Source: Eucalyptus grandis (Eukaryota > Streptophyta > Magnoliopsida > Myrtales > Myrtaceae). Taken from it: 64,000 nucleotides of DNA. Position 1 is the first letter of the stretch. Each line of letters starts with the position of its first letter. The translations under genes were made by a program, and so were the position numbers. Positions 57,615 through 64,000 of the stretch are shown piece after piece. The notes below the pieces were generated by a model that saw only the letters and a list, made by a program, of their open reading frames with translations, made no database searches and was not told the DNA's origin. The stretch is from NCBI RefSeq assembly GCF_016545825.1, contig NC_052616.1, positions 3,596,001-3,660,000 of the forward strand. Reading direction: 5' to 3'.

Positions 57615-58739
57615 AGAGAATAGTGAAGCTTAAGACGTTAGCTCAAAAGGCCAGGAACTTTTAGACCGGACAAAGGATTTAGGGCTTAAGGTTGAAGATC
57701 AATGGAGTATAAAAATCAAATCTTTTTATGAATATATACTTTCTCAGAATAGACGGCAATTCAAAGGACGGTCATTCAACAAGATGCAATCCATAATGAT
57801 GACGATCCGTGGGCCGAGTCAAACAAGACAAGTTAGGAAGCGTCAGAGGGACAATACGCATCCCGGCACTGGTCATAGAATAGACATGGATGCCTAAGGT
57901 ATTTCTTTAAAAGAGATTAAAATTACCTCTTAAATCTTTTAAAATGGGGCATATATTTACTAAGAAATGACCAAACTATCGATATGAGAAGACACATTAT
58001 TAGAACATGAAAAACTAATGAGAAGGTGACCCATTGTTGACAACTAAAATTGGCATCAATGTTGGCACATATTGATTGTCACCAGCCGATTGACGACCTA
58101 CAACAACGTTTGGTCGAAGACAATTGATATCAATAAGTGGCCAAAATGTCAGGGGAAAATGAATTCATAGGAAGCATCAAGATATGGTTAATGGATCAAA
58201 GTTATTGAGAAGTAAAGTAATCGAGATCACGGAGTAATTGGTATGCATCTATTTTAGGAATAACAACATAGAAACTGGATGGTATCATGAGAACATTGGC
58301 ACAAGACTTTCGGAAGGAACTGTTCAAAAGCGATTATGACACAACCATTATAAATATCATTGACGGGCGGAAAATTTGTTTGATAGTCCTCATCGAATAC
58401 TAAATTTTTAATTTTTAGATTGATGTATGCGAACTCACATTAAGTATTTTACTAATAAATAATTATGCAAATAATGGAAGCAGATGTGGGCTTGGCGTAA
58501 ATTGGTGGAGGTTCAAGACAAAACCGAAGTCTCTTCATCGATTTTTTTTTTTATTTATAATTAAATGTGGCATGAGACAAGCATATGGTACATTCTCACC
58601 AAATGGTCTTCCTTTATTTAAGAAGACGACTAATATCTCTTGGTTTTGACCAAATGGCTCAATCCACAATCTGCCATTGCACGGTCGTGTGGTTTAAGAG
58701 AAACGAAGGTAGAGAAGCGTCAGATATGGCGGGCTGGAA
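57615..58739. other. Anonymous spacer
   Basis: No gene, LTR or inverted repeat recognised. Confidence 0.4.
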
Positions 58740-58861
58740 TTGAGAAATGTTTTTCCCCATCAGTGGTAGGTCACCATCAAGATTCAAGACTCAGCAACAG
58801 AAGCGTCAGATATGGCGGGCTGGAATAGAAGGAACGTGGTGCGACACTTCTAACATGTTTA
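58740..58861. repeat. 122-bp direct repeat, left copy
   Basis: ttgagaaatgtttttccccat...aacatgttta, repeated at 59200-59320 with almost no change (one c fewer and a g/a-type change). A shorter piece, agaagcgtcagatatggcgg, occurs again just before it at 58714. The DNA between the two copies has an open plus-strand frame to 59025 with no recognised protein. Confidence 0.9.
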
Positions 58862-59199
58862 GATTCTTCAGCAATGACCCTTACATCACGCTCCTCCGTG
58901 AACTGCCACGCCCACTTTCGGTCCTCGACAGTCGGCCATATGTCTATACCGATGAACTCGTCGCCCTTGCCAGCGGTCGCCGTCATTTGACCCTCTTGGC
59001 GACCTCCTTGCAAGCATGTGAGTGAGGCATGAGCACTTTAATATACACCATAAACCCTAGTCCTAGTCGATATCACGACCTCTAGTTCCTAATTGAAGAA
59101 GTTTAAGATGGAAGAAAATATAACAATCAAGTACTTCATATTTTAGTATTACCAATATGGATTATTGATATGGATCAAGACATCGTAATTCTTCTGTCA

Positions 59200-59320
59200 T
59201 TGAGAAATGTTTTTCCCATCAGTAGTAGGTCACCATCAAGATTCAAGACTCAGCAACAGAAGCGTCAGATATGGCGGGCTGGAATAGAAGGAACGTGGTG
59301 CGACACTTCTAACATGTTTA
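59200..59320. repeat. 122-bp direct repeat, right copy
   Basis: Partner of 58740-58861. It lies 210-330 bp beyond the 3' end of the minus-strand UGT75 gene. Confidence 0.9.
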
Positions 59321-59532
59321 TATTTCTCAAGAACTCTCCAGTCCACCCAGAATGGGACAAAAAACAGAAAAAAATGACACCTAGATAGGGAAAATATTGT
59401 CCAAAACAACAAGCTACGACTCCATGCCCTAATGAAGGATATCTAAAAGCCATATGAAGTATGCATTCGGTAAAAGTCCATAAAGAAAACGACAAGAAAG
59501 CACTAGGTTTAGCTGCTGACGCCATAGATAAT

Positions 59533-60909
59533 TCACTCAGACGCTTCTCTGACCTCGTCCACGAAGGCCCTAAGGTTCTTGTCGGAAGACCCACCTTCCT
59601 TCACAGCCTCCCTCGCCAAATCCCTAAATTTCTGGGCATTCCTTCTCATCTCATCTCCCATCACCAGCTCCAAGCACCTCCTCATCTCGTCGCTCTCCAC
59701 CAGGCCTTGCTCGTTGGGCGTCACCTTCACCCCGGTCCTCCACACGTCCGTGACGAGCTTCGCGTTCGTCTGCTGATCACCCCACTGAGGGAACGCCACC
59801 ACGGGCACCCCGCAGACCAAGCTCTCTGATGTGGAGTTCCACCCGCAGTGTGTCACGAAGCACCCCACCGAATGGTGCGACAGGACCTCCACTTGCGAGC
59901 ACCACGGCACTATCATCCCTAGATTTTCCAGTTCTTCTTCGCAGCTCAATCTATCCTCGTCTCTCTCTTCTTTCCCGCTTGTCCGGATGACCCACAAGAA
60001 TGGCCGACCAGCCTCTACAAGCGCTCGTGCCATTTCCTCCTTCTGTGGCTTCGATAGCACGGAGATGCTCCCAAACGACAGGTAGATCACTGACGCCTTT
60101 GGCTTCATGTCCAGCCACTCGATGTAGCCGCTTGAGCTCTTGAAGAGGTCGCCCCCGAAAGAAGTGTCCGATGGATCTTGCCCGTCCAAAAATGCGGACG
60201 GGATCAGCGGCCCGATCCCAATCACCTTAAACTTATCGATAGCCCGTATGGCGTCTGGTTCCAGCGCATCGAAGGTGTTTGCCAGCACCCTTGGATTGGC
60301 CTCCTCAAGTAGAATCTCGAAATGACGCTGGAAAAGGGGGAGGGTGAAGTTGTACTCATCTTTAGAATTGCAAAACGAGGGTATGTCGCTGGCCATGAGA
60401 GGCGGCAACCCAGGCAATTGGATTGGCAGCGAAGGATTGTCGCCCGTGCTTCGAATAAGATCCCCGTAGCCATGGAAGTAATAATAGTAGAAGTCCAAAA
60501 CAGTGGCCGGTTGAATCCAAACAAGCGTCGAAGGAATACCATGAGAACGAGCGACATCAGCAACCCACGGAAGGACGGTGGTGTAGAATACACGCAATAA
60601 TCGCCGACCGTTCTCAAGGTTCGAGGCGATGAGATCGCTTAAAGTCTCCGATCCTCGTCGCTTGAGGTCGTCCATGTATACCTCGATATCTTGCCCTTCT
60701 TTGACACCTTCGTCGTAGCCATCAGAGAAGCTGGCGAAGGATAGCCCCTCGGGAGGAGATTTCGACTCGGCCATGCGGAGGTGGGCACGAATGGCAGTGG
60801 CGAAGGTCACGTGAGCGCCAACACGCACCAGACGCTTGGCGAATTGGAGGGACGGGTTTATGTGGCCCTGGCCGGGGAAGGTCACGAGGAGGAAGTGCGG
60901 AGGTGCCAT
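59533..60909 (-). CDS. UGT75-type UDP-glucosyltransferase copy D, intact (458 aa)
   Basis: Second complete UGT75-type enzyme, single exon. Starts MAPPHFLLVTFPGQGHINPS (catalytic His 16). Other landmarks: FSDGYDEGVKEG (61-72), VFYTTVLPWVADVA (107-120), WIQPATVLDFYYYYFHGYGD (131-150), the donor-lobe strand ASVIYLSFGS (272-281), and the PSPG box at residues 336-379 ending WGDQ; the final Gln favours UDP-glucose. The C-terminal helix LAREAVKEGGSSDKNLRAF is complete. It is clearly diverged from copies A-C throughout the acceptor half (for example residues 150-200), so it is an older paralog and may use a different acceptor. It lies about 25 kb from the A-C cluster in the opposite orientation, with the nested retroelements between. 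Confidence 0.95.
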   Translation of the reverse strand: MAPPHFLLVTFPGQGHINPSLQFAKRLVRVGAHVTFATAIRAHLRMAESKSPPEGLSFASFSDGYDEGVKEGQDIEVYMDDLKRRGSETLSDLIASNLENGRRLLRVFYTTVLPWVADVARSHGIPSTLVWIQPATVLDFYYYYFHGYGDLIRSTGDNPSLPIQLPGLPPLMASDIPSFCNSKDEYNFTLPLFQRHFEILLEEANPRVLANTFDALEPDAIRAIDKFKVIGIGPLIPSAFLDGQDPSDTSFGGDLFKSSSGYIEWLDMKPKASVIYLSFGSISVLSKPQKEEMARALVEAGRPFLWVIRTSGKEERDEDRLSCEEELENLGMIVPWCSQVEVLSHHSVGCFVTHCGWNSTSESLVCGVPVVAFPQWGDQQTNAKLVTDVWRTGVKVTPNEQGLVESDEMRRCLELVMGDEMRRNAQKFRDLAREAVKEGGSSDKNLRAFVDEVREASE

Positions 60910-61060
60910 GGACGAGGATCGAAGAAATTCTTTGGAAATAGTAAGGACGCCGAGGCAGCACTCGACAGGAGATATGCGGTATGTGGATGGGAGAGGATCA
61001 ACGAGAAGATTAAGGTGGAGACTGTCCGTTATAAATAAGGACGTCTCTGAAACTATTACG
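60910..61060 (-). promoter_or_regulatory. Proximal promoter of UGT75 copy D
   Basis: On the minus strand, ttatttataa (61029-61038) is a TATA-like box about 120 bp before the start codon, the same distance as in copies A and B. The shared distal block of the other copies is not seen here. Confidence 0.6.
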
Positions 61061-61119
61061 TCTCGACAGGAGATACGCTGTATGTGGATGGGAAAGTATT
61101 AACGAGAAGATTAAGGGTG
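60961..61119. repeat. Partial 101-bp offset duplication in the copy D promoter
   Basis: ctcgacaggagatatgcggt... at 60961-61018 recurs at 61062-61119 (ctcgacaggagatacgctgt...). One copy lies in the 5' leader and the other upstream of the TATA box. Confidence 0.85.
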
Positions 61120-61395
61120 CGTTTGTTTATGTTTTTTTTCTTTTTTCTTGTCATGAACATAATTTCTATTTTTTTGTTCCGGGGAACGAAAAAAGAACAA
61201 AAATGTGTTTCTTTACATTTTTGAACACGTTTTTGTTCCCGGGACTTGTTTTGTTCCAAAGAACAAATTTGGAATAGAAATAAGAAATAAGAAAAACTTG
61301 TTTCTTCATTCTTGAAACACTTTTTGAAAAATCAAAAGAACAAAAACACAAAAAAACTTGTTTCTTTTTTATTCTTGCTTTCGTGCCCTCTGTCA
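61115..61395. mobile_element. Tourist-like MITE, right end lost
   Basis: Starts gggtgcgtttgtttatg after taa (61112-61114), a Tourist-type terminus and target word. Inverted phrases gttccgggg/cccgggac lie inside. The right end is missing because an LTR begins at 61396, so the LTR element probably jumped into the MITE. Confidence 0.5.
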
Positions 61396-62486
61396 TGAGA
61401 GTGCTAGTATGAACATTTAGAGAGGTGAATAAGTGTTTAAAATAAATCTTAGCAAATAAATGCGGAATAAAATAAATTTCGAATAAAGTCTGAATAATAA
61501 TTAGACTTTGAAACTGAGTCTAAAGAATAACAGATTTTAACAGTTAAATAGAACTATAAATAAAATAAAGAAGTTCGGGGAAGAGAATAAGAATACATAA
61601 TTTATAGTGGTTCAGCTTAGATCAAGTCTACGTCTACTCTCCCACGCTAATAACCTCCTGCCTAGATTCCACTATGCAATCAACAAGAGATTACAACTTT
61701 GAGTGCAAACACTCAGTGGTAGATCACACTATTTCACTAAGTCACTTTTTTGGTATTTCTCTCACAATCATAAACGTTTAAGCTCATAAGAGATAAGTGT
61801 ATGATCGAAGGTCGCTCAGATTTTGGAATTATAAATTCTACGCTCCGTCTCTTACTTGCTCTTCGATCCTTGGTTTTCTTAAATATTCCTCTACTTCCAA
61901 ACTAGTCGTTGGACAGTATCTCGAGGATCGTCTTCCAATATATCCATTGGACAGATCTGTATCTAGAAGATTTGATAGCCGTTGAGTGATAAAAGTAAAA
62001 TCCCAAATTGATTTTTATTGCCCATACAAACAGAATTTCAGTTTCCATATGTAGAGCTTTTTCATTTAGAAAGTTCTTGTCCTCAAAATCCAATTGTCAA
62101 TAAATTAGATTGAGTCAATCAAATCTATTTTGATGTGAAATTTAAACCAGATCACTAACAGTTATATGTTTGGGGCTTGTGTTACGTTCTATCAAGTTGT
62201 CTCGTTCTGAATCTACTACGTTCTGAACTTGTGTCTCGTTCTGGATGTAAAGTCTAAGAGTGTTCAGACTGAAGTAGAGTCTAAACATATTTTGCTTCTG
62301 AACATATTTAGCCTTAAGGTCTGGACACAGTCTAAATAAGTTCAACTCCATGTCTTTTGGTTCTTCCAAGTATAAACTTTGATAATATTTTTTACACGTT
62401 CTATCATCTGCGTAGTCTTCTCAACTATTAAACACATTAGTAGTCTTTGATTTATTTTCAAAACATCATAAGGAATTTCCCTAATA
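61396..62486 (-). repeat. Sirevirus-like LTR (third subfamily)
   Basis: tgagagtgctagtatgaac... to tttccctaata. The near end (gaggtgaataagtg) corresponds to the LTR end of the other Sirevirus-like copies, and the far half matches 21810-22391. The polypurine-type atctttcccattttttatga follows, so it is the 3' LTR of a minus-strand element. Confidence 0.75.
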
Positions 62487-64000
62487 ATCTTTCCCATTTT
62501 TTATGATGACAAAACAATCTCTGAATATGCAGATGTGTAAATATGCTTTTAATAGATTAGGGCAATCTTAAAGAATAATGTAATTCAATATAGCAAATAG
62601 ATTGAGCATGTAATTATACATGTAAAGATAATTGCAGCTCAATAAATAATATCAACCAATCAAACATATGCATATTTATATTCTCTAACCCCATTTTGTC
62701 ATAATCTTTTTTTAAAGTTTTTGGTGAAAATAAGATAAAATGAATAAAAAGTTTTTAAATCTAATTTTTTAAAAATAATTAAAAATAATTAAAAAATAAT
62801 AATAATAGAAATAGTATCACATAGAGAATATAAAATGATAATTAATATGTCTTGCACAATTTCCAAAAAAAAAAAAAGCTTTTACAAAGTAAGTCGAATA
62901 TTAAAGATATGCAATATAGCTCACTTCGATCATAAATATCCAATAAAAATCACAGATGCATTATAAAATTCACTTACTCTTTTTGTCATAATAAAATGAT
63001 AATATCAATTAGAGATTTGTTAATGACAAAAGGTAATAAAAGATGCACTTACCGGATTTTTTTTTTTCAATTCTAACAAATTCTGACACATTTACCTTTT
63101 CCTTCCTTGCACAATAATCAAGATCATGATCAATTCATAAAGATTTTTCCATAATTGATCAATGCTCCCCCTCAATTTGTTGCCTTTTTGAGATGATCAC
63201 GATTCTTTCCTTTCTCTTGGATTCGCTTTCTCCCTTTCGTACGACACATAAGGGATTTCCTCAATAATTTGCAAAAACTTTACACAAGGAAGAGAATCTT
63301 TGAGCCTCCAGAAAATAGTATATAATCTCCACAATTTTCAGATCAAGTTTTCCAAAATCCATATGAGGGATTCTTTTTGCCACTTGCAAATTCTTGTATA
63401 ACAGATAACAATCTTTGTAAAAATATCACGTAATATCTTCCTTTGATTTGTGTATCAAACTTGCTAGATAAAACATATTTTCTAAGAATGTAGCAAGAGT
63501 ATTCAAGAATATGAAATAATATTTGATCAAAGGGATTTCCTTAAGCATAAATCTCAAAAATATATAATTGATGTATTTTGCAAAAAAAAATTAGATATTT
63601 CTATCACGTGTCAAGTCAAGTAAAGAAAATTGCAATCTCTTATGTTTATGACAAGGGATATTTGCAATATAAATGATAAACAATCATTTAGAATCTTCAT
63701 AAAATTGAGTAGAAATTTGCAAGGCGGGATGAATATATATATACCCAAGGTATATGTTTGAAATATACCATTGATTAAAAATTATCATTACCAATCTTCG
63801 TAAGAGATACTTTTCTGATTGCACCAAAATTTGCGTAGATTCGCAATCATTCTTCTCTTATGGAATTTCCTACAATGAACTCATTTCTTTTTTTAGTATC
63901 CATCAATTTGGATCCTTCCACTTTGTTAGAGAAAAATATAAAATCTCTAAGAATAATCAAATATTCTTTCTAAACTCATCATAACAAAGTATTTAAGGAA
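62487..64000 (-). mobile_element. Interior of a Sirevirus-like element, runs off the window
   Basis: AT-rich 3' interior after the polypurine tract, with a second polypurine-type word (tgctccccctcaatttg) at 63162. No coding segment is reached before the window ends. Confidence 0.55.

Noticed and set aside
58747..59025. 92-codon plus-strand frame ending LLATSLQACE
   Set aside because: No recognised domain; part of it is the 122-bp repeat, which also gives a frame at 59170-59388.
1..64000. CRISPR arrays, bacterial operons, tRNA or rRNA genes
   Set aside because: No regularly spaced identical repeats of that kind, no bacterial gene structure, and no rRNA or tRNA sequence recognised by eye.

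Overview
The window looks like nuclear DNA of a flowering plant, most likely a woody eudicot. It has family-1 plant UDP-glycosyltransferases (UGTs) with the plant PSPG box, an LRR-XII type receptor kinase relic, a plant mobile domain (PMD) relic, Ty1-copia elements primed by tRNA-iMet, and AT-rich spacers full of MITEs. The GC-rich cores inside several repeats remind me of Myrtaceae genomes, but that is only an impression.

Layout: (1) 1-3.3 kb, a decayed LRR receptor kinase. (2) 4.0-4.9 kb, a broken UGT71-like gene on the minus strand. (3) 5.3-9.2 kb, repeats and anonymous spacer. (4) 9.2-17.2 kb, segment A: a UGT75-type gene with a one-base deletion, a gutted minus-strand UGT75 relic, and the first 32 codons of another UGT75. 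(5) 17.2-22.4 kb, fragments of Sirevirus-like LTR elements on the minus strand, which cut that last gene. (6) 22.4-25.3 kb, spacer, a Tourist-like MITE and GC-rich repeats. (7) 25.3-37.2 kb, segment B, a diverged second copy of segment A: an intact UGT75 (30171-31583), the same minus-strand relic, and a fuller but heavily damaged UGT75 (35230-36551). Segment B also carries two solo LTRs that segment A lacks. (8) 38.3-56.7 kb, a three-layer nest: a copia element (minus strand), split by a Sirevirus-like element (plus strand), itself split by a 3.0-kb solo LTR. (9) 56.8-57.6 kb, a PMD-domain relic. (10) 59.5-60.9 kb, a second intact UGT75 on the minus strand, then a truncated MITE and another Sirevirus-like element running off the end.

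Only two genes look able to make full-length enzymes: the UGT75 proteins of 470 and 458 residues. Both should be cytosolic UDP-glucose-dependent glucosyltransferases. UGT75 relatives act on flavonoids and anthocyanins, carboxylic acids such as crocetin, or auxin-like acids; the acceptor cannot be read from the sequence. The biology here is birth and death of a tandem UGT array: segmental duplication, then inactivation by indels, stop codons and retrotransposons, with target-site duplications and empty sites in the sister copy that allow the events to be ordered. I found no evidence of a wholly new system.
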